Origin: Streptomyces uncialis
GTDB taxonomy: Bacteria; Actinomycetota; Actinomycetes; Streptomycetales; Streptomycetaceae
DNA length: 64,000 nt
Assembly: GCF_001905345.1 (NCBI RefSeq)
Contig: NZ_LFBV01000002.1
Coordinates: 992,001-1,056,000, forward strand
Direction: 5' to 3'
Below are positions 51,047-61,858 of the stretch, piece by piece. The notes beneath the pieces are model-generated. The model made no database searches. It had not been told where the DNA came from and saw only the letters and a program-made list of their open reading frames with translations. Made by a program: the position numbers and the translations under genes. The number at the start of each line of letters is the position of its first letter. The stretch's first letter is position 1.

Positions 51047-52276
51047 GTGGTGGACACGGGCCGGGGTGGCGGGGACGGTTCCGCGCGGAGCGGTACGGGA
51101 GAGCAACCTCCCGTGGTGGAAGATGACTTGCGGGAGCGGGTGGCACGGTTCGTGACGGCGGAGGTGATGCCGTGCGAGCCGGTGCTGGACGCGGGCGGAC
51201 CCGCCGCGGCCGCCGCGCTCGGCGGGTTGCGGGACCGGGCCCGCGCCGAGGGCCTGTGGGCGCTGCCGCTGCCCCGGGAACTGGGCGGTGGTGGTCTGCC
51301 GCTGCGCGCGTACGCGGCGCTGGCCGAGGCGGAGGGCGCCAGCGACCACGGACCCGCCGCGCTGGGCTCCGCTCCCCTGCTCGATGTCACCATGCTGAGC
51401 CGTCACACGGGGCCCCGGGTCCGCGCGGAGCATCTGCGGGACCTGGTCGCCGGGCGGACCCGGAGCTGTTTCGCGATGACGGAACCGGATGTCCCGGGCA
51501 CCGATCCGACCCTCACCGCCACCCGGGCCGAACGGCTGGCGGGCGGCGGCTGGCTGGTCACCGGCCGCAAGTGGTTCACCTCCGGGGCCGCGGACGCCGG
51601 TCTCGTCACCGTCCTCGCCCGTACGGGCGGTGCGCCCGGCGACCGGGCGGGACTGTCCCTGCTGCTGGTGCCGACCCGCTCACCGGGCTTCCGGGTCGTC
51701 CGCGAGCTGCCGGTGTTCGGCGCCTCGGGCCAGTACGAGATCGCCCTGGACCGGGTCGAGGTGCCGGGGGACCAGCTGCTCGGCGAACCGGGCGCGGCAC
51801 TCGCAGTCGTGGGGGAACGCCTTCAGCTCGGCCGGGTCCTGCGGTGCCTGCGCTGGCTGGGCCAGGCTCAGCGCGCGTTCGATCTGCTGTGCCACCGGGC
51901 GGCCACCCGGGCCGGTTCGCAAGGGCCCCTCGGGGATCACCAGTTGGTGCAGCAGCATGTGTTCGACGCGCTCCTCGCGCTGCGCACCACCCGGCCGCTG
52001 GTCCATGAGGCGGTGGCGCTGATCGACGCGGGTCGGGACGCCCGTACGGAGGTGGGGCTCGCCAAGGTGGCCGCCGCGCGGATGCTCCAGCGGGTCACGG
52101 ACTCCGCGATCCAGATCCACGGCGCGGCCGGACTGGGCCCGGACACCCCGCTGCCCGCGCTGTTCCGCACCGGGCGGGCGGCCCGGGTCCTCGACGGGCC
52201 GGACGAGCTGCACATCACGTCGGTGGCCCGCCGGGTGCTGCGGGGGTACGGGACCGGTGCGGCCGGGCCGGGGTGA
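51047..52276 (+). CDS. Acyl-CoA dehydrogenase family protein
   Basis: 409 residues from a GTG with GGAGG six bases upstream. The FAD/substrate motif CFAMTEPDVPGTDPT matches the ACAD signature (A-M-T-E-P-x-x-G-S-D), followed by GRKWFTSGAA. The C-terminal helix has KVAAARMLQRVTDSAIQIHGAAGLGPDTPL. At the catalytic-base position the family reads Y-E-G-T; here it is L-D-G-P, so Asp383 replaces Glu, as in relatives with GPDE-x-H ends. It introduces a double bond into an acyl-CoA. It is divergent from the ligase/CoA-transferase operon, 153 bases away, and probably works with it. Confidence 0.9.
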   Translation: MVDTGRGGGDGSARSGTGEQPPVVEDDLRERVARFVTAEVMPCEPVLDAGGPAAAAALGGLRDRARAEGLWALPLPRELGGGGLPLRAYAALAEAEGASDHGPAALGSAPLLDVTMLSRHTGPRVRAEHLRDLVAGRTRSCFAMTEPDVPGTDPTLTATRAERLAGGGWLVTGRKWFTSGAADAGLVTVLARTGGAPGDRAGLSLLLVPTRSPGFRVVRELPVFGASGQYEIALDRVEVPGDQLLGEPGAALAVVGERLQLGRVLRCLRWLGQAQRAFDLLCHRAATRAGSQGPLGDHQLVQQHVFDALLALRTTRPLVHEAVALIDAGRDARTEVGLAKVAAARMLQRVTDSAIQIHGAAGLGPDTPLPALFRTGRAARVLDGPDELHITSVARRVLRGYGTGAAGPG

Positions 52277-52459
52277 GGTCCGGCCGGACCGTACTCGGGC
52301 GAGGCCGCGCAGCGGACCGGCTCCGCTGCACGCGGATGGGGTCCCCGCACCCGGATGGGACGCTGCGCTGGGGGCCGGGGTCGGCGGCCGGGTAAGGTCC
52401 CGGGCCCGGGTGGGGTCGGCGGCGCGCGAGCGAGGTGTCCCGGGACCCGGCTGGTGTCG

Positions 52460-54078
<1,619 letters not shown>

Positions 54079-54082
<4 letters not shown>

Positions 54083-55407
54083 GGGGCCGACTCCCGGCGC
54101 TGACGCGTACGGCGGTCCCGGACGGCCCAGTGGAAGGCGACCGCGCCCGCCACCGCGAACTCCGCAGCGACGAGCAGCCAGCCGGTGCCGTACCGGTCGC
54201 CCTGCGCGAGGGTTCCGAACAGCGGTGGGCCCCAGGCGAATCCGGCGAAGAACCCCGCCGCGACGAGCGCCGAGTCCTGGCCCGCCCGGCCGGGCGCGGC
54301 CCGCTGCATGACGAGCACCATCGTGACGGCGTTGGCGGACACCGCGAACACACCGACCGCGACGGCACCGGCCCACACCAGCGGCGCGGCGGTGACCGCC
54401 GCCGCCAGCAGCAGCGCGGCCGGCACGGCGCCGGTCGCGAGCCAGCCCGGCAGCCACTCGGCGCGGCCGGGCCGCGCGGCCTTCGCCCAGCCCACCCGGC
54501 CGACGATCCCCGTCGCACCCAGCACCGCGACGAGGGCACCGGCGGCGGTCGGGGCCAGCCCCAGCCGCTGGGCCCCGAACAGCGCGAGATAGGTGTTCAC
54601 CGAGGCGATCCCGGCACCCAGGAACAGCGAGAACACCGCGAGGGGCACCACAGGCCCGCCCGGCACCGGTACGGCTCCCCCGGGAACGGCATGAGCAGCG
54701 GGGGCGGTAGGGGTGGTAAGTGCTGCCGGGGCCGCTGAAGCCGTGGTGCCGGGCCGCACCGCCTCACGTACAGGGGATTCGGGGGCCGTCGGGTCGGGGG
54801 GCAGGGCGCGGGACGCCCAGAGCGCGGTCACCAGCGCGACGCCCGCCGCCGTCCACACCGCGCCCCGCCAGCCGAGCCCGCCCGCGAGCGCGGCGAGGGG
54901 CAACCCGGCTGCGAAGGCGCCGAGTTGCACGCCGGACTGCTTCATCCCGGTGACGGCGCCGCGCCGCGCGGGCGCGACCGCCGCCAGGACGGCCTTGTTG
55001 GTCGCCGGATTGGCCAGTGCCTGCGGAATCCCGCCGAGCGCGACCGCGCCCAGCAGCATCCCGGCACCGGGCGCCGCGCCGATGAGGGCGAGCGCCGCGG
55101 CGGAGACGACCAGCAGGGCGACGAGGGAACGCCGCGGGCCGATCCGGTCGACGATCCGCCCGCCCGCCGGGGACAGCACGGCGGCGGTACCGAAGCCGAT
55201 CGTCGTGGTCAGGCCCAGCAGCGTGGGCGACAGGCCCAAGTCGTCCACCAGGCGCGGGCCGAGCGCTCCGATCAGGAACAGCTGGAGCATCGAGAACGCC
55301 ATGGCGCAGGTGAGCAGCGCGGTGAGCCGCCGCTCCGCCCGGCTGCCCGCCCGGCCGTCCTCCCCTGGTGGCGTCGTCGTTCCCGCGGACTCGCGCCCCG
55401 CCCCCAC
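54079..55407 (-). CDS. MFS transporter
   Basis: 442 residues from a GTG with GGGGAG six bases upstream. Twelve helices in two halves joined by a Pro/Ala/Thr-rich loop (about 225-270). The MFS loop 2-3 motif reads GGRIVDRIGPRRSL. The N-terminal 25 residues are polar. It is translationally coupled to the GH88-like hydrolase, so it may carry the disaccharide that the hydrolase cuts. The family alone does not show direction or substrate. Confidence 0.85.
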
Positions 55408-55609
55408 GAACCACTCCCCTTCACGCGGTCCCGGTTGCGGGACAGGGAGTCGGTCGGCCGAAAGGGCCGTCGGGTTCCCCGCGTTCACTGTGTTCCACGC
55501 CACACCGGAGCGCGGCGTTCCGGGACGGGTACGGAGGAATCACGGCAACCACACCGATAGCACGGACCCCGTGCGCGAACCCGAACGCTGGTGCGAGGAT
55601 GGGCCACCC

Positions 55610-56407
55610 ATGACACCGGGCCGCTGCTGTCGAGTCGTACGGGCTGCGATGTTCGCAGCCGTCTGTGTGCTGCTCGCGGCCACCGGTCACATCCTCATGT
55701 CGGGTGCCGCGGTGCCCTGGTGGGCGATGGCCGCCGCGTTCGGCGGTACGGCCGGGGCCGGTTGGGCGCTCGCCGGGCGGGAACGCGGGCTGCTCGCGGT
55801 CACCGGGGCGGCGGTCGGCGTCCAGGCCGCGCTCCACGCGGGGTTCTCCCTCGTCCAGTCCGCCGTCCATCCGGCCGTGTCGGCCGGGACCTCGCTGACC
55901 CAGCAGTGTGCCGTGTACCTGACGTGCGGAAGCGGTCCGGCGGCGGGGCCGTCGCCGTCCGCCGCCGCGCGGGTCATGGCCGGGCCCGCCGCCGGACCGG
56001 TTTTCCCGGCGGCGCGGCATGTCACCGGAGGCGCGGAGGCCCACGCCCACCACGCGCACCACGCCGCCCCTATGACGGACACCGCCGCTGCCGTGCCGAC
56101 CGCGAGCGCGCCGGGCGGCCACGACATGCTCGGTATGTCACCGGCCGGGATGCTCACCGCGCACCTGGTGGCGGCGGTGCTCGCCGGGCTGTGGCTGGCG
56201 TACGGCGAGCGGGCGGTGTTCCGGCTGCTGCGCTCCCTCGCGGGCCGGCTGCGGGCGCCCCTGCGGCTGCTCCTCGCGACGGCGCCGGTCCCCCGGCGGC
56301 CCCGGCTCCGGGTACGCCGCGCCCGCCGGGTGCGCGCGCCCCGGCGGCTGTTCCTCGTGCACGCCATCACCTCAAGGGGTCCGCCGACGGCGACCGCTGT
56401 CCTCTGA
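55610..56407 (+). CDS. Membrane protein with His-rich loop, paralogue of the 25.8-kb gene
   Basis: 265 residues. About four membrane helices at roughly 9-30, 36-54, 62-82 and 180-200, the same arrangement as the gene at 25823. The first helix VVRAAMFAAVCVLLAATGHILMSG aligns with RIVRALLFAVTCVLLTTLGHTLTSG-type sequence there. The long loop before the last helix contains AEAHAHHAHHA, a likely metal-binding run, and two cysteines. The C-terminus is strongly basic. It precedes an ECF sigma factor gene by about 340 bases on the same strand. Possible metal or redox sensing; not demonstrated. Confidence 0.7.
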   Translation: MTPGRCCRVVRAAMFAAVCVLLAATGHILMSGAAVPWWAMAAAFGGTAGAGWALAGRERGLLAVTGAAVGVQAALHAGFSLVQSAVHPAVSAGTSLTQQCAVYLTCGSGPAAGPSPSAAARVMAGPAAGPVFPAARHVTGGAEAHAHHAHHAAPMTDTAAAVPTASAPGGHDMLGMSPAGMLTAHLVAAVLAGLWLAYGERAVFRLLRSLAGRLRAPLRLLLATAPVPRRPRLRVRRARRVRAPRRLFLVHAITSRGPPTATAVL

Positions 56408-56745
56408 CAGCCGGCTCCCCGAGCGCGCGACGGCGTCCACGCCCGCGCCTCGGCCCTCGGCCTGCCCCGGGGGACTGCCGTCGAAAGGGCGCCCACCCGA
56501 AGCCGGGCACGGCGCTCCCGCCGAGCCTGGACGGCCCGGGAGGCACCCCGCACCGCGTTGCCGAAGTCACCGAGTACGCCCGGGCAAGTCCGCGCGTACG
56601 AGGGCGAATCCCCGTCCCGCGGCGTGCCGCGCCGGACGCCGTTCGCGGCCCGGCGCCACTTCGACGACAGCCCCTGGCCGCGGACCGCAACCGTCACCGG
56701 CCCGCCCCCACGCGGCGCCGGACACACGCGCACCCAAAGGACCTT
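56408..56745. other. Gap before the sigma-factor gene, nothing recognised
   Basis: 338 bases. The frames that cross it are Arg/Pro-rich continuations of shadows. It should hold the sigma-factor promoter; no clear -10/-35 pair or palindrome was found. Confidence 0.45.
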
Positions 56746-57510
56746 GTGGCGATGATCCCTGCCCCGACCCCCCGACGACAGTCCTCCGACCTTCGCAAGC
56801 CCGTCCGGCACACCCCGCAGTCCGATGCCGTGGTGACCCGGCTGGCGCTCGACGCCCGGGACGGCGACCCCGAGCGGACCGACCGGTTCGTCCGCGCGCT
56901 CCACCGGGACGTATGGCGCTATGTGGCGTACCTCAGCGCCGATCCGCAGGCCGCCGACGACCTCACCCAGGACGTGTTCCTGCGCGCGCTGGTCGCCCTG
57001 CGCAGGTTCGAGGGCCGCTCCTCGGCCCGTACCTGGCTGCTGTCCATCGCCCGCCGGACCGTGGTCGACAGCCTGCGGCACGCCGCCGCCCGGCCCCGGC
57101 TGTCGGACCGGCACGACTGGCAGGACGCCGCGGAGGCCGCCCAGCCGTACGGTGTCCCCGGCTTCGAGGACGGCGTCGCCCTCGCGGAACTCCTGGCGGC
57201 GATCCCTGCGGAGCGCCGGGAGGCCTTCGTCCTCACCCAGCTGTTCGGCCTGCCGTACGCCGAGGCCGCCGAAGCCATCGGCTGTCCCATAGGGACCGTC
57301 CGCTCCCGGGTGGCCCGCGCCCGATCGTCGCTGATCGCCCTGCTGACGGACGCGGAGACGCCTGCCCCGGCCCCGCAGGACGCCCCGCCGCCCCCTCAGG
57401 ACCGCCCGAACCGGCGTGACCGGCGTGACCGTTCGGACCACCTGGGCGGTCAGGCCCGGGTTACGCGCCCGGCCGTCCGTACGTGGGCACCGGTGGCGGT
57501 TTCCGGCTGA
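56746..57510 (+). CDS. ECF-type RNA polymerase sigma factor
   Basis: 254 residues. Region 2 covers about 45-115: LHRDVWRYVAYLSADPQAADDLTQDVFLRAL, then RSSARTWLLSIARRTVVDSLR. Region 4 covers about 135-200: AELLAAIPAERREAFVLTQLFGLPYAEAAEAIGCPIGTVRSRVARARSSL. The last 45 residues are an Asp/Arg/Pro-rich tail. The GTG at 56746 has AAAGGA four bases upstream; the ATG two codons later is also possible. No anti-sigma gene follows. The His-rich membrane protein upstream may be linked in function. Confidence 0.92.
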   Translation: MAMIPAPTPRRQSSDLRKPVRHTPQSDAVVTRLALDARDGDPERTDRFVRALHRDVWRYVAYLSADPQAADDLTQDVFLRALVALRRFEGRSSARTWLLSIARRTVVDSLRHAAARPRLSDRHDWQDAAEAAQPYGVPGFEDGVALAELLAAIPAERREAFVLTQLFGLPYAEAAEAIGCPIGTVRSRVARARSSLIALLTDAETPAPAPQDAPPPPQDRPNRRDRRDRSDHLGGQARVTRPAVRTWAPVAVSG

Positions 57511-57550
57511 CCCGGCCGGCCCGCCGCGCCCGGCCGGCCCGGGTCACGTA

Positions 57551-57582
57551 GCGGGGCGGGCACCGCCGGGTGCCCGCCCCGC
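57551..57582. terminator. Hairpin terminator between sigma factor and GNAT genes
   Basis: A perfect 14-base-pair stem (GCGGGGCGGGCACC and its complement) with loop GCCG, between convergent genes. Confidence 0.85.
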
Positions 57583-57632
57583 GCCTCGTCCCGGGGGCTT
57601 CGCGTGGGTCTCCGGCGTTCCGCGGCCCGGCG

Positions 57633-58160
57633 TCAGAGCAGGTCGGTGCGAGGGTCGATGGCCCAGTGGTTGGATCGCAGGAGCCGATCGGCGAAGGGCA
57701 CGTCCTCCTCGCCCAGGAATCTGAATCCGAGGGCGCGGCAGATTCCGTTGGAGGGGGGGTTGGTTGTCGCCGGAAAGGCATGGATGAGGCCCCACCGGCC
57801 GTCGGTGCGGGCCAGTTCGAGCAGCGAGCGGGCGGCCCGCTTGCCGAGTGACCGGCCTTGGAACTCCGGCAGCACCATCCAGCCGATCTCGGAGAAGCTC
57901 CCGGCGTCGCTGTCGTGGGGCCACAAGGTCACGAGTCCCGCGACCACCGTCGGCTCGGCCTCGTCGGGCACGATCATCTTGGTCCAGTCCGTGCCCGCCT
58001 CTGTCCGCTGCACATCACGCCGGACCTTCGCCTCGATGCCGTCGCGCGGCAACGGGCCGCCCAGCTCGGCCATCATGACCGGGTCGCATCGCATCCGGAC
58101 ATAGGCATCGAGGTCGCCGTACTCGACATCACGCAGCAGCACCCGTGTCGCTCCTCTCAC
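57633..58160 (-). CDS. GNAT family N-acetyltransferase (RimJ-like)
   Basis: 175 residues. The domain spans the whole protein: VLLRDVEYGDLDAYVRM, then the acetyl-CoA-binding stretch IGWMVLPEFQGRSLGKRAARSLLELA, and NPPSNGICRALGFRFLGEED with the N-x-x-S-x-x-x-x-x-x-x-G-F motif of RimJ/RimL-type enzymes. The GTG at 58160 has GCGAGG six bases upstream; two ATGs at 58175 and 58178 have no ribosome-binding site. The target is unknown. Confidence 0.85.
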   Translation of the reverse strand: MRGATRVLLRDVEYGDLDAYVRMRCDPVMMAELGGPLPRDGIEAKVRRDVQRTEAGTDWTKMIVPDEAEPTVVAGLVTLWPHDSDAGSFSEIGWMVLPEFQGRSLGKRAARSLLELARTDGRWGLIHAFPATTNPPSNGICRALGFRFLGEEDVPFADRLLRSNHWAIDPRTDLL

Positions 58161-58263
58161 TGGGGACCTCGCCATCATGGCAGGCGCGGGCGGCCCGCCC
58201 GGCGGCGGACGCCCCCTGCCACCGGACAGCGGTGCCGACGCGGACGCCGGACATCCGGGCAGG

Positions 58264-60519
58264 TCAGGAAGAGACCGGTTCGATGGGGAAGTTGGTGCGG
58301 AAGACGTGGTCGGGGTCGTAGTGCGCCTTGATCCCGCGCAGCCGCTCCAGGGTCGCGGGCGGGAAGGCGCGGGTGAGGGCCGTGCCGTGGTCGTGGGTCT
58401 CGAAGCTGAGGTACAGGGCGTCGGCGCCGAGGCGGTCCCAGGCGGCGTTCCCCTCGGCGGCGCGGCTCTCGCGCAGGACGGCCGAGAGGGCGAAGTTCTG
58501 GGTGCGGTGGGCGTAGGCGGTGGCGTCGGCGGGCGTGTCGTTGACCGCTCCGCCGACCGCGCGGATCTGGGCGTACGAGGTGAGCCCGTCCTCGAACATC
58601 CCGGCGAGGGCACGGGCGGTGTGCGGGTCGATGTGGTCGACCAGCGCCGATCGGCTGCGCTGGCGGGCCTGCCCCTGGTGGGAGGGCCGGGCGGGCGTCA
58701 CGACGGCCGCGTAGGGCAGCAGATGGGCCCGCTGCTGGAGCACGGGGGCGAGTTCGAGGTAGGGCTGGAGGGCCTCGGCGGCCGCTTCGGTGTCGTCGCC
58801 CGCCCATACGGCGTAGGTCTGCGCGACGAAGCCGCCCTGTCTGCGCACCAGGGTGAGGAAGGGGGTCAGTTCGCGGGGGGCGTCCTCGGTGGTGCTCCCC
58901 CATGCCGAGAGGAACTCCGCCAGATCGGTGACCTCGTGGGCGAACAACGCGAAGACCACGTCGGCGAGTTCGGTGGCCTCGATGTCGAGCGAGGTGACGA
59001 CGCCCATGTTGCCGCCCGCTCCGCGCAGCGCCCAGAAGAGGTCCGGGTGGTGGTCGGCGTCGGCGTGGACGGTGGTGCCGTCGGCGAGGACGACCTCGGC
59101 GCCGCGCACCCGGTCGACGGTCAGTCCGAAGGACCGGGCGAGCAGGCCGATGCCCGCGGTGGTCGCCAGTCCGCCGACCCCCACGTCACCGGAGTCCCCG
59201 GAGCTGATGGCGAGGGAGTGCGGGGCGAGGGCGGCGGCGACATCGCCCCAGCGGGCGCCCGCCCCGACCCGGACCAGGCGGCGGGCCCGGTCGACGACCT
59301 CGACGCCGTCCAGGGCGCCCAGGTCGATGACGATCCCGCCGTCGTTGGTGGAGCGTCCGCTGATGCCGTGGCCGCCGCTGCGGACCGTGAGCGGTACGTC
59401 CTGGGCACGGGCCCAGCCGAGGGCTTCGGCGACCTGTGGTGTGCCCTGCGGGCGCAGGACGAGGCCGGGCGAGCCGGGCCACACATAGCTGGAGCGGAGC
59501 CCTTCGTACGAGTGGTCGCCGGGTTCCACGGCCCGGCCCGCGAGCGCCGGTGGCACACCGTCGTAGTCGATACCCCCGTGGCGCCGGGCCAGCGCGGCGG
59601 CGGGCCGGACCCGGCCGCCCGGGGTGCCGGCGGCGGTGCGTTCGGCGGCGGCGGCCTCCCGCAGCGCGGGGGCGACCTCCTCGCCGAAGACGGCGAGGGT
59701 GTTGGGGTCGTCGGACCCGAGGACGAAGGTGCTGACGCCGTCCTCCAGGACCAGGCGCAGCAGCAGGTCGATCCACTGGGCGGGCGGTCCCTGGAAGGGT
59801 TCGGCGGAGGTGCCGAAGGCGCCGTTGATGTTGAGCAGCCGGGTGATCTCGCGGGGGTCGCGTCCGTGGGCGGCGGCCTCCTCGTCGATGATCGCGTTGC
59901 CCTCGGCGAGGCTGGGGGACTTCAGCATGGACCAGCTCGGCAGCCAGCCGTCGCCCTTGGCGGCGACCAGCCGCAGCATGCGGGGCTTGTACGCGCCGAG
60001 CCAGATCGGTACGTCATGGGCCGGGGCGGGGCCGCGTTTGGCTCCGTCGGCGGTGTGGAAGTCGCCGCGTATGCGCAGGGGTGTGCGGTCGTCGGCGGCC
60101 CAGATGCCGCGGATGATGTCGATGGCCTCGCCGAGCGCGGTGACGCTCTCACCGGGGGTGAGCACCCGGCCGCCCATCGCGCCGATGGCCTGCCAGAACG
60201 CGCCCGCGCCCAGTCCCAGGTCGATCCGGCCGCCGGACAAGAGGTCGAGTCCGGCCACCGAGCGGGCGAGGACGGCGGGGTTGCGCAGGGGGAGGTTGGT
60301 GACGTTGGCCGACAGATGGACCCGTTCGGTGCGGGCGGCGACCCAGCTCATCAGCGTCCACGCGTCCAGATGCGCGGGCTGGTAGGGATGGTCCTGGAAC
60401 GTCACCAGGTCGAGGCCGACGCGTTCCGAGTGGAGGGCGCGTTCCACGACGGCGTGCGGGTCGCGGTTGTCGGGGGTGAGGAACGACCCGAAGGTCAGGT
60501 CGTGCCCGTAGTCGGTCAT
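58264..60519 (-). CDS. Fusion of a luciferase-like monooxygenase and a BBE-type FAD oxidoreductase
   Basis: 751 residues. Residues about 1-305 are a luciferase-like (LLM) domain: FGSFLTPDNRDP, VGLDLVTFQDHPYQP, RTERVHLSANVTNLPLRNPAVLAR, GGRIDLGLGAG; these use FMN or F420. After a linker, residues about 355-751 form a PCMH FAD-binding domain and a C-terminal berberine-bridge-like domain: VRSGGHGISGRS with the FAD-linking His384, GVGGLATTAGIGLLARSFGLTVD, and the end YDPDHVFRTNFPI. The expected second flavin-linking Cys is not seen: GDSGDVGVGG stands where C-x-x-V-G is found. GGAGG lies five bases before the ATG. The reaction is unknown. Confidence 0.88.
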   Translation of the reverse strand: MTDYGHDLTFGSFLTPDNRDPHAVVERALHSERVGLDLVTFQDHPYQPAHLDAWTLMSWVAARTERVHLSANVTNLPLRNPAVLARSVAGLDLLSGGRIDLGLGAGAFWQAIGAMGGRVLTPGESVTALGEAIDIIRGIWAADDRTPLRIRGDFHTADGAKRGPAPAHDVPIWLGAYKPRMLRLVAAKGDGWLPSWSMLKSPSLAEGNAIIDEEAAAHGRDPREITRLLNINGAFGTSAEPFQGPPAQWIDLLLRLVLEDGVSTFVLGSDDPNTLAVFGEEVAPALREAAAAERTAAGTPGGRVRPAAALARRHGGIDYDGVPPALAGRAVEPGDHSYEGLRSSYVWPGSPGLVLRPQGTPQVAEALGWARAQDVPLTVRSGGHGISGRSTNDGGIVIDLGALDGVEVVDRARRLVRVGAGARWGDVAAALAPHSLAISSGDSGDVGVGGLATTAGIGLLARSFGLTVDRVRGAEVVLADGTTVHADADHHPDLFWALRGAGGNMGVVTSLDIEATELADVVFALFAHEVTDLAEFLSAWGSTTEDAPRELTPFLTLVRRQGGFVAQTYAVWAGDDTEAAAEALQPYLELAPVLQQRAHLLPYAAVVTPARPSHQGQARQRSRSALVDHIDPHTARALAGMFEDGLTSYAQIRAVGGAVNDTPADATAYAHRTQNFALSAVLRESRAAEGNAAWDRLGADALYLSFETHDHGTALTRAFPPATLERLRGIKAHYDPDHVFRTNFPIEPVSS

Positions 60520-61022
60520 CGCGGCCTCCGCAGACGGAACGGTCCGAGTAGGAAGTTTACTGTTCAACCATAACGTCGGACATGATCCCCCTCTTCCCGG
60601 CACCACCCAAGACGCCCCCGGCACCGGCTCTCCGGCTCCGGCACCACCCAAGACGCCCCGACTCCGGCTCTCCGGCTCCGCCACCACCCACGACGCCCCC
60701 CAGCACCGCTCCGGCACCATCCCCAACACCTCCCGGCACCGACTCCGGCGCCACCCCCGCCGCTTCCCAACACCGCCCCTGACGCGCTCCGGCACCACCC
60801 GACACCTCCCGGCACCGCCTCCGGGGCGGCACAGGACACCACCCGCGGCGCCACGCAGGGCACCCCGCCCCCGGCCGCCCAGCCCGACCGGCACACCGGG
60901 ACAGGGCCCCGTCGCCGCACGGCCACCCCCGCCCCGACAACACCAGCGGCGCGGCACCGCCAGGGCAGCGGACCGGCACCCGGCTCAGCGGCCGGGATCT
61001 CCCGACGGACCGGCACCCGGAC
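60520..61022. repeat. Intergenic region with degenerate ~41-base repeats
   Basis: 503 bases. Two near-identical units begin at 60599 (41 bases) and 60640 (40 bases), each starting GGCACCACCCAAGACGCCCC. Increasingly diverged copies rich in CCGGCACCACC run to about 60830. Open frames across it are Gly/Trp/Arg-rich artefacts of the repeat. The right end (60541-60580) should hold the promoter of the fusion-enzyme gene. Confidence 0.65.
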
Positions 61023-61742
61023 TCAGCGGCCGGAACCCCCCGGCGGGCGCAGCATCGGCGGCATGAGGGCGGTCGCGGACCCCGCGCGGAAGAGCGCGGC
61101 GGGCCTGCCGCCCGCGGAGGCCCGGCGGCGGCCGGTCGGGGCCAGGAAGCCTTCGGCGTCGGTCACCTTGCGGTGGAAGTTCGGGCGGTCCAGGCTGACG
61201 CCCCAGACGGCCTCGAACACCTCACGGAGCTCACTGACGGTGAACTCGGGCGGGCAGAAGCTGGTCGCGATGGTGGTGAACTGGAGCTTGGCGCGGGCCT
61301 GATCGACCGCGTCCCGCAGGATCCGGCCGTGGTCGAACGCAAGCCCTTCGGGGTCGTCGAGGAGTTCGTCCACCGGGCGCCAGACCGCGGCCCTGGCGTC
61401 CGATCCGGCGGTGGGCACGGGCAGGTCGGGCGCGATGGCGAGGTAGGAGCAGGTGACGATCCGCTGGTCCCGCGGATCGCGGTCCGGCGCGGAGTAGACC
61501 CCGACCTGTTCGAGGTGGAACCGCTCGGCGTCGAGACCCGTTTCCTCCCGCAGCTCCCGGACCGCGGTGCCGTCGAGCGTCTCCGCGCCGCGCAGGAACC
61601 CCCCGGGCAGCGCCCATCTCCCCAGGAAGGGCACGGTCCCCCGCTCCACCAGCAGCACATGGAGGACACCGGCGCGGATGGTGAGGATCACCAGGTCGGC
61701 GGTGAGATGGACGAGCAGACGATCACGTCGTGTGGGGGTCAC
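61023..61742 (-). CDS. NrtR-like Nudix regulator
   Basis: 239 residues. A perfect Nudix box is at 48-70 (G-x5-E-x7-R-E-L-x-E-E-x-G-L). The C-terminal 85 residues include FTTIATSFCPPEFTVSELREVFEAVWG and FHRKVTDAEGFLAPTG, the winged-helix DNA-binding part of NrtR-type proteins. NrtR regulators bind ADP-ribose through the Nudix domain and repress NAD-metabolism genes. The GTG at 61742 has no ribosome-binding site and lies seven bases after TAGTAT, which suggests a leaderless mRNA. A TTG at 61775 is the alternative start. Divergent from an Hsp70-like gene. Confidence 0.85.
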   Translation of the reverse strand: MTPTRRDRLLVHLTADLVILTIRAGVLHVLLVERGTVPFLGRWALPGGFLRGAETLDGTAVRELREETGLDAERFHLEQVGVYSAPDRDPRDQRIVTCSYLAIAPDLPVPTAGSDARAAVWRPVDELLDDPEGLAFDHGRILRDAVDQARAKLQFTTIATSFCPPEFTVSELREVFEAVWGVSLDRPNFHRKVTDAEGFLAPTGRRRASAGGRPAALFRAGSATALMPPMLRPPGGSGR

Positions 61743-61778
61743 GGAACGGATACTAACTAATTGTTGGATTGACAATAA
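61743..61778 (-). promoter_or_regulatory. Promoter and inverted repeat of the NrtR-like gene
   Basis: On the minus strand TAGTAT (61755-61750) is a -10-like element seven bases from the GTG, and TTATTG lies 17 bases upstream of it. ATTGT-N7-ACAAT (61760-61776) overlaps the spacer and -35 area, a good place for autorepression. Confidence 0.5.
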
Positions 61779-61858
61779 GCGGGGGCGGCACTTAAGTTCA
61801 TTCTGACAAGAAGGGGGGCGGCCCTCTTCTCAGCGATCACCCGGGGGGCCGGAGTTCG

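Noticed and set aside
60557..61016. Two overlapping minus-strand frames rich in Gly, Trp and Arg
   Set aside because: They translate the degenerate ~41-base repeats; no domain and no start signals.
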